DNA of 64,000 nucleotides. Origin: Flagellimonas amoyensis. Lineage in GTDB: Bacteria; Bacteroidota; Bacteroidia; Flavobacteriales; Flavobacteriaceae. Below the pieces are notes generated by a model. The model worked only from the letters and a program-made list of their open reading frames with translations. It did no database searches and was not told the origin of the DNA. The position numbers and the translations under genes were made by a program. How positions within the stretch are numbered: position 1 is the first letter of the stretch; each line of letters begins with the position of its first letter. Below are positions 19,118-26,305 of this stretch, in pieces. Location of the stretch: assembly GCF_003058265.1 (NCBI RefSeq), contig NZ_QBUK01000001.1, positions 124,001 to 188,000 on the forward strand, written 5' to 3'.

Positions 19118-19693
19118 TTAATATTTGCCTGCCCGGTGTTTTTCCTGCCATTCCGCCAACTGTTTCCAGTGGCCCTCATAGGCCATTTTTGCCTGCATGG
19201 GCCATGAGGCCGGGTCGTGGATTCGGTATCTTTTGCCTCCGGAATTGAGTACTTCCTGACAGGTGTCCGCAGAGGTTTCCGATAATGCTTTCCATGTTTT
19301 GATGTCAAAATTGTGGAAAAGCTCCTCTATTTTTGGGCCAATGCCCTCCACTATTTTGAGGTCATCCTCTTTTATGTTCTTCCCAAAGGCCATTTTGGCT
19401 TCACCGGCATGGAATCTTGGTGCCAGTTTTGAAATCGGAAGTGGAGGTGAATCCACATTTAGTTTGGGCGGTTTTGTGGTGGACAATCTCTTTTTACAAG
19501 TGTCCAGGTCGGCTTTTAATTTGGCATTTTGGATTTCCAATAAATTGATTTGGAATGAATTGTCATTTTCTGAACCAACGTTGACCTTTCCAAAGAGATA
19601 ACCGATCACTCCAGAGATTATCCCGGTGACACCCAAGAGAATCCAAAACCAAATTGTAGAAATTTCGAGGTCCATTTTGAGGTTGGTTAGCAA
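19118..19693 (-). CDS. membrane-anchored coiled-coil protein with helix-hairpin-helix-like C-domain
   Basis: The 191-residue product has one N-terminal membrane helix (~12-36), a short coiled coil (~50-72), a proline-rich linker and a C-terminal domain. That domain opens with DLKIVEGIGPKIEELF (residues 111-126), a helix-hairpin-helix motif like those in DUF4332 and DNA-binding proteins. Whether it binds DNA at the membrane or is a protein-protein module cannot be told. The start may be Met7 instead of Met1. It converges on the desaturase gene with an 18-base gap. Confidence 0.8.
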   Translation of the reverse strand: MLTNLKMDLEISTIWFWILLGVTGIISGVIGYLFGKVNVGSENDNSFQINLLEIQNAKLKADLDTCKKRLSTTKPPKLNVDSPPLPISKLAPRFHAGEAKMAFGKNIKEDDLKIVEGIGPKIEELFHNFDIKTWKALSETSADTCQEVLNSGGKRYRIHDPASWPMQAKMAYEGHWKQLAEWQEKHRAGKY

Positions 19694-19911
19694 GACAGAA
19701 TTGTATATCCAAAATATTAAAAAAACCTTAAAATTTTACATATAAACCATAGAATTTGAGCTATTTAGAACCAGTTTTAAGAGTGGATCCAATACCAAGG
19801 ACAGGAAACAGGCAAAAAAGGACCAACCATACACTTTTTGGGACCACTTGTAAGATACCGCATGGAAACCAGTCAAAATAGTCTGAAATTGAGGTCGAAT
19901 ATTAGGTAAAC
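19694..19911. other. intergenic stretch without a gene
   Basis: These 218 bases between the helix-hairpin-helix protein and a structured element at 19912 contain no open reading frame worth calling and no clear TAnnTTTG promoter. The closest is TACACTTTTTG near 19830, with the wrong spacing. The sequence is AT-rich and shows no strong inverted repeat. Confidence 0.5.
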
Positions 19912-20032
19912 AACCCTATTTCTCCCGACGAAGTTCCGGCATTGGAGTAGGGTTTTAAATTAAGTTTGAGTTAGTTAAGTTGGTTTTAAAGACTGCCCAT
20001 TTAGTGTTCATCCTAAATGGGCGGCTTTTTTT
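19912..20032 (+). ncRNA. hairpin - linker - terminator module (possible small RNA or terminator of unknown transcript)
   Basis: An AACCCTA/TAGGGTT stem (19912-19918 with 19948-19954), extended by CTCC/GGAG, is followed by a T/G/A-rich linker with no pairing. A 10-bp terminator stem comes next, GCCCATTTAG/CTAAATGGGC (19995-20004 with 20013-20022), with a T-tract. The orientation is +, yet no + strand gene precedes it: the neighbours on both sides are on the minus strand. It resembles the modules at 28347 and 62538. I cannot see a clear promoter, so the RNA start is uncertain. Confidence 0.5.
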
Positions 20033-21584
20033 ATAGATCAAACTTTATGCCTTGCGCCAAAGGAAGTTTCGTGGTGTAGTTGATGGTGTTGGTTTGTCGG
20101 CGCATATATACTTTCCAGGCATCCGATCCACTTTCACGACCACCCCCGGTTTCTTTTTCGCCACCAAAGGCACCTCCAATTTCGGCCCCAGAGGTTCCAA
20201 TGTTCACGTTGGCGATTCCGCAATCGCTTCCGGCAGCTGATAAAAAGTGTTCAGCCTCCCGTAAACTGTTCGTCATTATGGCAGAGGAAAGCCCCTGTAC
20301 CACTCCGTTCTGTTGTTCAATGGCATTTTCGACCCCACCGGAATATTTCAGTAGATATAATATGGGTGCAAAGGTCTCTTCCTGAACAATCTTGAAATTG
20401 TTCTGCGCTTCCACGATGGCTGGTTTCACATAGCAACCGCTAGCATATCCCTCGCCTTCCAGCACACCACCTTCGACCAATATTTTTCCCCCCTCTTTTC
20501 TGGCCTTTTCCAAGGCGCCGAGGTACATTTTGACGGCATCGGTATCGATCAAGGGGCCAACGTGGTTGGACTGGTCCAATGGGTTACCGATCTTGAGCTG
20601 TTTATAGGCTTCGGTGATGGCATCCTTCACCTTGTCGTAAACCGACTCGTGAACGATGAGTCTTCTGGTTGAGGTGCAGCGCTGACCTGCAGTGCCAACG
20701 GCCCCGAACACGGCCCCGATCACCGTCATTTTAATGTCCGCATCGGGCGAAACGATGATGGCATTGTTGCCCCCCAGTTCCAAAAGTGATTTGCCCAATC
20801 TGGCCGCTACGGCCTGGGCCACTATTTTTCCCATTCGAATGGATCCCGTGGCGGAAACCAACGGAATGCGCTTGTCCTGCGTCATGAGTTCACCTACCTT
20901 ATGATCTCCATTGATGAGGCAGGAAATACCTTCGGGCAGATTGTTCTTCTTCAGGACGTCGGCTATGATATTTTGACAAGCTATGCCACAAAGCGGGGTC
21001 TTTTCTGAAGGTTTCCAAACGCAGACATCCCCACAGACCCATGCAAGGGCGGTATTCCATGCCCAAACGGCAACAGGGAAGTTAAAGGCGGATATGATGC
21101 CCACTACGCCAAGGGGATGGTATTGCTCGTACATGCGGTGCCCGGGCCTTTCCGAATGCATGGTCAATCCGTGCAATTGTCGGGACAGCCCCACGGCGAA
21201 ATCACAGATGTCTATCATTTCCTGGACCTCGCCCAAACCTTCTTGATAGGATTTTCCCATTTCGTAGGAGACCAATTTGCCCAAGGGTTCCTTGAGTTCG
21301 CGCAATCGACCCCCAAACTGCCTGACGATTTCCCCGCGTTGCGGAGCAGGGACCAAGCGCCATTCCTTGAAAGCGGATGTGGCGGAGGCCATCACTTTTT
21401 CATAATCGGCAGCAGAGGTGGTCTTTACTTTCCCGATAAGTACCCCGTCGACCGGGGAAAAGGAAGAGATGGTATCCCCCGAACCAAAATTTTCCGATCC
21501 TGTTGAAGTTCCGTGGTTGGTTTCTTGAAGACCAAGTTGTTTCAGGGCCTCGTCCATTCCAAAAGCAGTAGCTGTTTTTGACAT
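20031..21584 (-). CDS. amaB: ALDH7-family aldehyde dehydrogenase (alpha-aminoadipic semialdehyde type)
   Basis: The 517-residue NAD-dependent aldehyde dehydrogenase has general base E269 (LLELGGNNA) and nucleophile C303 (GTAGQRCTSTRRL). GGNNAIIV and GTAGQRC are characteristic of the antiquitin (ALDH7) branch, which oxidises 2-aminoadipate semialdehyde in lysine breakdown. It lies downstream of 3-hydroxyanthranilate dioxygenase and DUF1304 on the same strand. A role on 2-aminomuconate semialdehyde is therefore a second possibility, although the sequence branch argues for lysine catabolism. An inverted repeat lies just upstream. Confidence 0.88.
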   Translation of the reverse strand: MSKTATAFGMDEALKQLGLQETNHGTSTGSENFGSGDTISSFSPVDGVLIGKVKTTSAADYEKVMASATSAFKEWRLVPAPQRGEIVRQFGGRLRELKEPLGKLVSYEMGKSYQEGLGEVQEMIDICDFAVGLSRQLHGLTMHSERPGHRMYEQYHPLGVVGIISAFNFPVAVWAWNTALAWVCGDVCVWKPSEKTPLCGIACQNIIADVLKKNNLPEGISCLINGDHKVGELMTQDKRIPLVSATGSIRMGKIVAQAVAARLGKSLLELGGNNAIIVSPDADIKMTVIGAVFGAVGTAGQRCTSTRRLIVHESVYDKVKDAITEAYKQLKIGNPLDQSNHVGPLIDTDAVKMYLGALEKARKEGGKILVEGGVLEGEGYASGCYVKPAIVEAQNNFKIVQEETFAPILYLLKYSGGVENAIEQQNGVVQGLSSAIMTNSLREAEHFLSAAGSDCGIANVNIGTSGAEIGGAFGGEKETGGGRESGSDAWKVYMRRQTNTINYTTKLPLAQGIKFDL

Positions 21585-21597
21585 TTATAACTTTTTA

Positions 21598-21645
21598 CTT
21601 GTGAATTGTTATATTTTGACGAAAATACAAATAATACTTCACAAG
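21598..21645. promoter_or_regulatory. inverted repeat CTTGTGAA-N32-TTCACAAG upstream of the ALDH7 gene
   Basis: Two perfect 8-base arms (21598-21605 and 21638-21645) flank the AT-rich stretch where the aldehyde dehydrogenase promoter should lie. The near-match TATTATTTG on the minus strand sits between them. The position suggests a repressor or activator site, but no regulator is recognisable. This is inference from symmetry alone. Confidence 0.35.
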
Positions 21646-21658
21646 AAAATGATGATTT

Positions 21659-22033
21659 TCAAAGCATTTGATGGGCCAAGAGCAATGTAATCCCCAAGAG
21701 GGCAGGCAAGGCTTGGACCGTGAAGATTTTTTTGGAAGCGGTCAGAGCCCCATATATTCCGGCAACGGCCACACAGCCCAAAAAGAACAAAGCGACATAT
21801 ATCTGCCACTTGGGGTCCTGGATGATGATGGACCATACCAACCCAGCGGCCAAGAAGCCATTGTACAGCCCTTGGTTTGCCGCCAAGGTCTTGGTGGGTT
21901 CAAAAAGGTCTTCGGGAAATTTTCGGAACACCTTTTTTGCCTTGGTGGTCCATGCGAACATCTCCAGCCATAAAAAGTAGAAATGGAGCAAGGCCACAAC
22001 GGCTATGACAATTTTTGCGATGAGCAGTATCAT
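21659..22033 (-). CDS. DUF1304 family small membrane protein
   Basis: The 124-residue protein has four predicted membrane helices (~2-22, 52-70, 76-95, 102-120) and matches DUF1304. This family has no established biochemical role. The motif FLWLEMFAW in the first loop is typical. Its ATG overlaps the stop of the 3-hydroxyanthranilate dioxygenase gene by four bases (ATGA), so the two are translationally coupled. A link to tryptophan breakdown is possible but unproven. Confidence 0.88.
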   Translation of the reverse strand: MILLIAKIVIAVVALLHFYFLWLEMFAWTTKAKKVFRKFPEDLFEPTKTLAANQGLYNGFLAAGLVWSIIIQDPKWQIYVALFFLGCVAVAGIYGALTASKKIFTVQALPALLGITLLLAHQML

Positions 22034-22572
22034 TGTTCCTTGGCTACAAAACGTTCGTCAACAGGCATAACAGTCCCGCAGTTGTCGCAGGTACGGAGTT
22101 CTTCGGAACCATAAAAGTGCTTGAAGTGGGCCAAGAAGTCCTTCTCGATATCATTTAGGGTAAAATAGGCTTCGTAGAGTTTGTGGTTGCATTCGTCACA
22201 AAACCATAATAGTCCATCATCCACGTTCATATCGGCTCTTTTCCGTTCCACCACCAACCCAATGGAACCTTCGTGGCGTACCGGGGAATGGGGCACCTTG
22301 GCAGGATGTAGGTACATATCGCCAGGACCCAGTTTCATCGTCCTTTTCTTTCCATCTTCTTGGATGTGTACCTCAATGGTCCCTTCCAACTGATAGAACA
22401 GCTCCTCGGTCTCATTATAATGATAGTCTTTTCGGGCATTGGGCCCGGCAACGACCATGACAATATAGTCTCCGGACTCTTTATAAAGATTTCTGTTGCC
22501 CACAGGGGGTTTAAGGGTGTCTCGGTTTTCCTCGAGCCATTTGTTGAGGTTAAAAGGGGCCTGTATCGCCAT
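22030..22572 (-). CDS. nbaC: 3-hydroxyanthranilate 3,4-dioxygenase
   Basis: The cupin enzyme opens the ring of 3-hydroxyanthranilate in the kynurenine pathway. Counting from the ATG at 22572 gives 180 residues, with iron ligands H51, E57 and H95, substrate residues R47, R99 and E109, and a C-terminal rubredoxin-like site C125/C128/C162/C165. Spacing is essentially as in the Cupriavidus enzyme. The longer frame to 22629 is rejected because it runs into the hairpin terminator of the upstream gene. Tryptophan 2,3-dioxygenase, an earlier step, begins at 63527. Confidence 0.96.
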   Translation of the reverse strand: MAIQAPFNLNKWLEENRDTLKPPVGNRNLYKESGDYIVMVVAGPNARKDYHYNETEELFYQLEGTIEVHIQEDGKKRTMKLGPGDMYLHPAKVPHSPVRHEGSIGLVVERKRADMNVDDGLLWFCDECNHKLYEAYFTLNDIEKDFLAHFKHFYGSEELRTCDNCGTVMPVDERFVAKEQ

Positions 22573-22630
22573 AATCAAAGATTTTACGAAAGGTAAAAAA
22601 AACCTAGGTGGCAACATAGGGAATAACAAA

Positions 22631-22664
22631 AAAGACCCGCACGAATTGCAGGTCTTTTTTATGT
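22631..22664 (-). terminator. intrinsic terminator of the CAP-domain gene
   Basis: AAAAAGACC and GGTCTTTTT form a near-perfect stem with a 12-base loop. T-runs occur on both strands, so it could act in both directions. It lies 15 bases after the CAP-domain gene stop and just upstream of the dioxygenase start. Confidence 0.8.
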
Positions 22665-22678
22665 AGAAGGATGGTCCG

Positions 22679-23188
22679 TTATTCCACTTTTATAAAAATC
22701 TGGGTAAAGTAAGGTCTTCCCTCCTTGTCCAGCTGTATGCTCAGCGTGGTGTGGGAGTAATCCCCTTCCAGAGCCTGTTTGTGTGAAGCGCTCTTCAACC
22801 AGGCATCCAAGGTCAGCTCGGCTGAAGTATAATATCTGGCCACATTTTCGGAAACGCTCACCGCGTGTGATTCCTCGGCTATTTTGGATGCGCGGGACTC
22901 GAAATTGTCGTGGCTCAGTTTGTTTTTGGAAATCATGTAGTCGTTGTGTCCCTCGGCATATTTGTAGGATACAGGATTGTCTTGTAGCGCATTCAGTCCA
23001 ATGGAATTTCTGTGTTGGTTCACCAGGTTCACGATTTCATCTTCCAAAGCCACGGGGTCTACGGTCACCTTTTCATTTCCGAGTTGCGCCTCGGTGTATT
23101 CCTGTTCTTCTTCGGGGGATGTTGTACTGCATTGACCAAAGACAAATAGCAATGCCATGGCCATCAATGGGACATATAATTTTTTCAT
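22679..23188 (-). CDS. CAP-domain (SCP/PR-1) lipoprotein
   Basis: The 169-residue product has a lipoprotein signal ending FGQC (Cys19), a short acidic linker and a CAP domain (~50-169). The domain contains LVNQHRNSIGLNAL, YAEGHNDYM, SHDNFESRA, SENVA and the C-terminal YFTQIFIKVE strand. Histidine and glutamate positions typical of CAP cavities are present. Bacterial members are extracytoplasmic with unknown substrates. A single gene with its own terminator; the upstream 180 bases hold nothing else I can identify. Confidence 0.9.
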   Translation of the reverse strand: MKKLYVPLMAMALLFVFGQCSTTSPEEEQEYTEAQLGNEKVTVDPVALEDEIVNLVNQHRNSIGLNALQDNPVSYKYAEGHNDYMISKNKLSHDNFESRASKIAEESHAVSVSENVARYYTSAELTLDAWLKSASHKQALEGDYSHTTLSIQLDKEGRPYFTQIFIKVE

Positions 23189-23373
23189 TCTCGGGGTGTT
23201 TTCAGGAGTGTTCTAAGCTCCGTAGTGTTCTGCTTGCTAAGCTAATGGAGTAGAGGTCCTTTGCCATAAAATTTCCACAGGAGGGCAGATTCTTACGTTG
23301 AATGGCAAAAAAGTGGGATTTGATGTGTTTTGGGCGATGGCCCAAGCGCCTTTAATCGGAAAAAAGATGCCTT

Positions 23374-23904
23374 TTAAATGGGATTCGTCTGTGGCTCCTC
23401 AGGCACTTCCGGGTCTTTTTCATCATCATCCAGCACATAGGAGAAAACAAGGGCGCCGATTTCCTTTATCGGGTCGTAGAAAATAGATTCTTGCTTGGTC
23501 TCTTCATTGATTAGTCCCAATGGGGCAGCAAACCGTTCAAAGAAAATCAACAAGGCCCCAAGGATAACGGCAACCTTCAACATGCCGAAGATGGCCCCGG
23601 CAATCTTGTTGAGAAGTCCCAACATGGCAAAATCGGCAATCTTCGTCAAGAATTTGCCTGCAAGGTTCACTAGAATGATGATGGCAAAAAAAGTGATCAG
23701 GAATGCAGCCAGTTTAAGGTACTGCTCACTCCAATCGAATTGTTGGGCAAGATATTCCCCGGTGATATGGGAAAAATGGATGGCCCCGTATATCCCGGCA
23801 ATGAGAGCGACCAATGAGGCCACTTCCACAAAAAGGCCATTTTTGAGGCCTTTGTAAAGGCCCCAGACCAAAAGAATCCCGATGATAATGTCCAAAAAGC
23901 TCAT
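23374..23904 (-). CDS. cvpA: CvpA family membrane protein
   Basis: The product (about 176 residues from MSFLDI) has four membrane helices in the CvpA pattern: IIIGILLVWGLYKGLKNG first helix, then VALIAGIYGAIHFS, AAFLITFFAIIILVNLAG and AGAIFGMLKVAVILGALLIFF. An acidic tail follows. I chose the ATG at 23904, not 23952, because a minus-strand -7 box TATATTTG lies at 23917-23924, between the two. CvpA is linked to colicin V export in E. coli and to envelope homeostasis elsewhere. Confidence 0.9.
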   Translation of the reverse strand: MSFLDIIIGILLVWGLYKGLKNGLFVEVASLVALIAGIYGAIHFSHITGEYLAQQFDWSEQYLKLAAFLITFFAIIILVNLAGKFLTKIADFAMLGLLNKIAGAIFGMLKVAVILGALLIFFERFAAPLGLINEETKQESIFYDPIKEIGALVFSYVLDDDEKDPEVPEEPQTNPI

Positions 23905-23916
23905 ATCCGATTTTAA

Positions 23917-23924
23917 CAAATATA
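23917..23924 (-). promoter_or_regulatory. -7 promoter element TATATTTG for cvpA
   Basis: This is an exact match to the Bacteroidota -7 consensus TAnnTTTG on the minus strand, 13 bases upstream of the preferred cvpA ATG. A divergent -7 element at 23938 serves the opposite gene, so the two promoters are 13 bases apart. Confidence 0.65.
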
Positions 23925-23937
23925 GCATATTGATTTG

Positions 23938-23945
23938 TACCTTTG
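23938..23945 (+). promoter_or_regulatory. -7 promoter element TACCTTTG for the 23964 gene
   Basis: This is an exact TAnnTTTG match on the plus strand, ending 18 bases before the ATG at 23964. It leaves a leader of roughly a dozen bases. Confidence 0.6.
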
Positions 23946-23963
23946 GATTCATAGTTAGAACAG

Positions 23964-24320
23964 ATGTCCAGAGACGAAAAATTAAAGGAACGATGGGAGC
24001 ATTTAGTGGATAAGCTGTCGGGGCAGTTTTCCGACGGAGATCCCTTGGAACTGGACGGTATCATCTATTTGGTGGGCGTACAGGAGCTCGGCAATTACCA
24101 TCGAAAGTTCAAGAAAGACGAAAAGGTAAACCTGATGCATATTGCGATTTGCAGGTTGTTGGAACCCTATGGCTATTATGATTTTGATTTTTTTGATGAT
24201 GAAGGTTGGCCACACTATAAGGTAAAGGAACAATTGCCACCGTTGAAGGCGGGAGAACAAACCGTTTTGATGAAGGAAGCCCTGGTCAATTATTTTTTGG
24301 AAAAAGAGTATATCACCTAG
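23964..24320 (+). CDS. conserved hypothetical protein, 118 residues
   Basis: I do not recognise a named domain. The small acidic protein starts with a helical segment (SRDEKLKERWEHLVDKL) and has a central YLVGVQELG and a C-terminal KEALVNYFLEKEY. It has no signal peptide or membrane helix, so it should be cytoplasmic. It is followed after three bases by the monooxygenase-like gene, and its promoter is divergent from cvpA. Codon use fits the surrounding genes. Confidence 0.8.
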   Translation: MSRDEKLKERWEHLVDKLSGQFSDGDPLELDGIIYLVGVQELGNYHRKFKKDEKVNLMHIAICRLLEPYGYYDFDFFDDEGWPHYKVKEQLPPLKAGEQTVLMKEALVNYFLEKEYIT

Positions 24321-24323
24321 AAA

Positions 24324-24632
24324 ATGGAACTGGAAAAACCGTATTATGCTGTAATTTTTACCAACCTAAGGACAGAGGGGGACGATGGTTATGCCCAAAT
24401 GGCCCTTGAAATGGAGGAATTGGCCCAACAGCAGCCGGGGTTCTTGGGACTGGAAAGTGCCCGTGACGGTCTGGGCATTACCATAAGTTATTGGGAAAGC
24501 TTGGAGGCCATTGCCAAGTGGAAGGCGAACATGGACCACAGGCAGGCACAAAGAAACGGGATCAAAAAATGGTATTCCTGGTATAAAACAAGGATTTGTC
24601 GGGTGGAACGGGAATACGAGTTCAACAAGTAA
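24324..24632 (+). CDS. antibiotic biosynthesis monooxygenase (ABM) domain protein
   Basis: This 102-residue dimeric alpha/beta barrel protein shows the ABM pattern: YYAVIFTNLRT strand, a helix with EMEELAQQQPGFLGLESAR, then ITISYWESLEAIAKWKANMDHRQAQ and a final WYSWYKTRICRVE. Such proteins are cofactor-free oxygenases or heme-degrading enzymes; YwjF-like or housekeeping roles are common and no substrate can be given. It is three bases after the previous gene and six bases before the glpD start. Confidence 0.87.
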   Translation: MELEKPYYAVIFTNLRTEGDDGYAQMALEMEELAQQQPGFLGLESARDGLGITISYWESLEAIAKWKANMDHRQAQRNGIKKWYSWYKTRICRVEREYEFNK

Positions 24633-24637
24633 ACACT

Positions 24638-26305
24638 ATGGGCGAGATTATTGCTTTTTCAAACACAGACCGAAAAAACAGATTTCAAACCTTGGCACAG
24701 GAGGCTTACGACCTTGTGGTAATTGGTGGGGGCATTACGGGTGCGGGGATTGCCTTGGATGCATCTGCCCGTGGGTTGAAAGTGCTATTGCTGGAAAAGG
24801 GCGATTTTGCATCGGGCACCAGCAGCAAATCCACCAAACTCATCCATGGTGGGCTCCGCTATTTGAAGCAGTTCGATTTTTGGCTGGTGAAAGAAGTAGG
24901 TTCTGAAAGGGCCATTGTGCACAAATTGGCACCCCACTTGGTGATTCCCGAGAAAATGCTGCTCCCCTTGATCGAGGGGGGGTCCTACGGAAAATGGTTG
25001 ACCTCCATCGGGCTAAAAGTGTACGACATCCTTGCCCAAGTGGAAGGGGATGACAAAAGGCAGATGTTGGAAAAGAAGGAGGCCTTGAAACTGGAGCCCC
25101 TTTTGCCCAAAAAGATATTGAACGGAGCGGGCTATTATGCCGAATACCGTACCGATGATGCCCGACTTACCCTGGAAAACATAAAGACCAGCCTACAGTT
25201 TGGGGCAAATGCGGTTAACTATGCCAAGGTCATCGATTTTGTGTATGAAAATGAATGCGTGGCCGGAGTCACATTCCGTGACGAGGTATATGGGGACGAA
25301 TATCATATCTCCTCCAAATATGTCATCAATGCCGCAGGGCCTTGGGTAGATGAACTTCGCAGCGTGAACCAATCGAAAAAGGGAAAACGCCTGCATCTGA
25401 CAAAGGGCGTACATCTGGTGTTCCCAAGGGAAAAGTTGCCGGTGCAGCAGTCGGTGTATTTTGATATTCCGGATGGGAGGATGATGTTTGCCATTCCCCG
25501 CGGAAAGGTCACTTACATAGGCACCACCGACACCAATTTCAATGCAGACAAGGACCATGTCACCACGGACATTGCCGATGCCATCTATCTGATTTCGGCA
25601 GTGAACCACATGTTCCCGGACATCCATCTGGAACTGTCGGATATCATCTCCTCATGGGCCGGGTTGCGTCCCTTGATCCATGAAGAGGGAAAATCGGCAT
25701 CGGAACTTTCCCGAAAGGACGAGATCTTTACTTCGGACACGGGATTGGTCAGCATTGCCGGGGGCAAGCTCACGGGGTACAGAAAAATGGCGGAGCGGGT
25801 AGTGAACCGCATTGCCAGAACCATGGAGGAAGACCATGACATCCACCTAAAACCTTGCGCTACGGATAAGATCCCACTTTGTGGAAACGATTTCAAGAAA
25901 TTCAAACACGTCAAAAAATACATTGCCACGGTCTTTGACCGACTGCACGACAGCGGTTTTTCCGAGTACGATGCATGGTATTTGGTGACCACTTATGGCA
26001 AACAGACCGAGACCATCTTGGAGCTATATGCCCAGACCAAATCTGGGGATTCCTTGGAAAGAATGCTCCGTGCCGAGGCCCAGTTCACCATAGCGAACGA
26101 AATGGCGTTGACCCCAATGGACTTTTTTATCCGAAGGACGGGACGGCTGTATTTTGATATTGACAGTGTCCGTAATCATATGGCTCCTGTTTTGGAAGAG
26201 TTCCAAAAGGCATTCGGCCATTCCGCTGAGGAAGTGGATGCTTTTCAAAAGGAACTGGAACAAGAGTTGGAAAACCATTCCAATTTTTCGTTGGATAGAG
26301 ATTAA
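24638..26305 (+). CDS. glpD: FAD-dependent glycerol-3-phosphate dehydrogenase
   Basis: The 555-residue flavoprotein oxidises glycerol-3-phosphate to DHAP and passes electrons to quinone. The dinucleotide fold GGGITGAG (30-37) is followed by the family motif FASGTSSKSTKLIHGGLRYLK. The C-terminal domain is complete. I use the ATG at 24638, which puts the fold at the normal depth; the earlier in-frame start overlaps the ABM gene. Its TAA shares bases with the stop of the convergent gpsA (TTAA), so the two opposing G3P enzymes abut tail to tail. Confidence 0.96.
   Translation: MGEIIAFSNTDRKNRFQTLAQEAYDLVVIGGGITGAGIALDASARGLKVLLLEKGDFASGTSSKSTKLIHGGLRYLKQFDFWLVKEVGSERAIVHKLAPHLVIPEKMLLPLIEGGSYGKWLTSIGLKVYDILAQVEGDDKRQMLEKKEALKLEPLLPKKILNGAGYYAEYRTDDARLTLENIKTSLQFGANAVNYAKVIDFVYENECVAGVTFRDEVYGDEYHISSKYVINAAGPWVDELRSVNQSKKGKRLHLTKGVHLVFPREKLPVQQSVYFDIPDGRMMFAIPRGKVTYIGTTDTNFNADKDHVTTDIADAIYLISAVNHMFPDIHLELSDIISSWAGLRPLIHEEGKSASELSRKDEIFTSDTGLVSIAGGKLTGYRKMAERVVNRIARTMEEDHDIHLKPCATDKIPLCGNDFKKFKHVKKYIATVFDRLHDSGFSEYDAWYLVTTYGKQTETILELYAQTKSGDSLERMLRAEAQFTIANEMALTPMDFFIRRTGRLYFDIDSVRNHMAPVLEEFQKAFGHSAEEVDAFQKELEQELENHSNFSLDRD

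Noticed and set aside
19740..20032. 6S RNA or tmRNA in the 19.7-20.0 kb gap
   Set aside because: No long bulged 6S-type hairpin and no tRNA-like ends could be traced; only two local hairpins.
22573..22629. Upstream in-frame start for the 3-hydroxyanthranilate dioxygenase
   Set aside because: It would overlap the approach to a terminator and add residues absent from the family; the metal-ligand numbering fits the start at 22572.
23331..23350. TTGGGC/GCCCAA hairpin after cvpA as terminator
   Set aside because: The stem is short and there is no T-tract on the cvpA strand.
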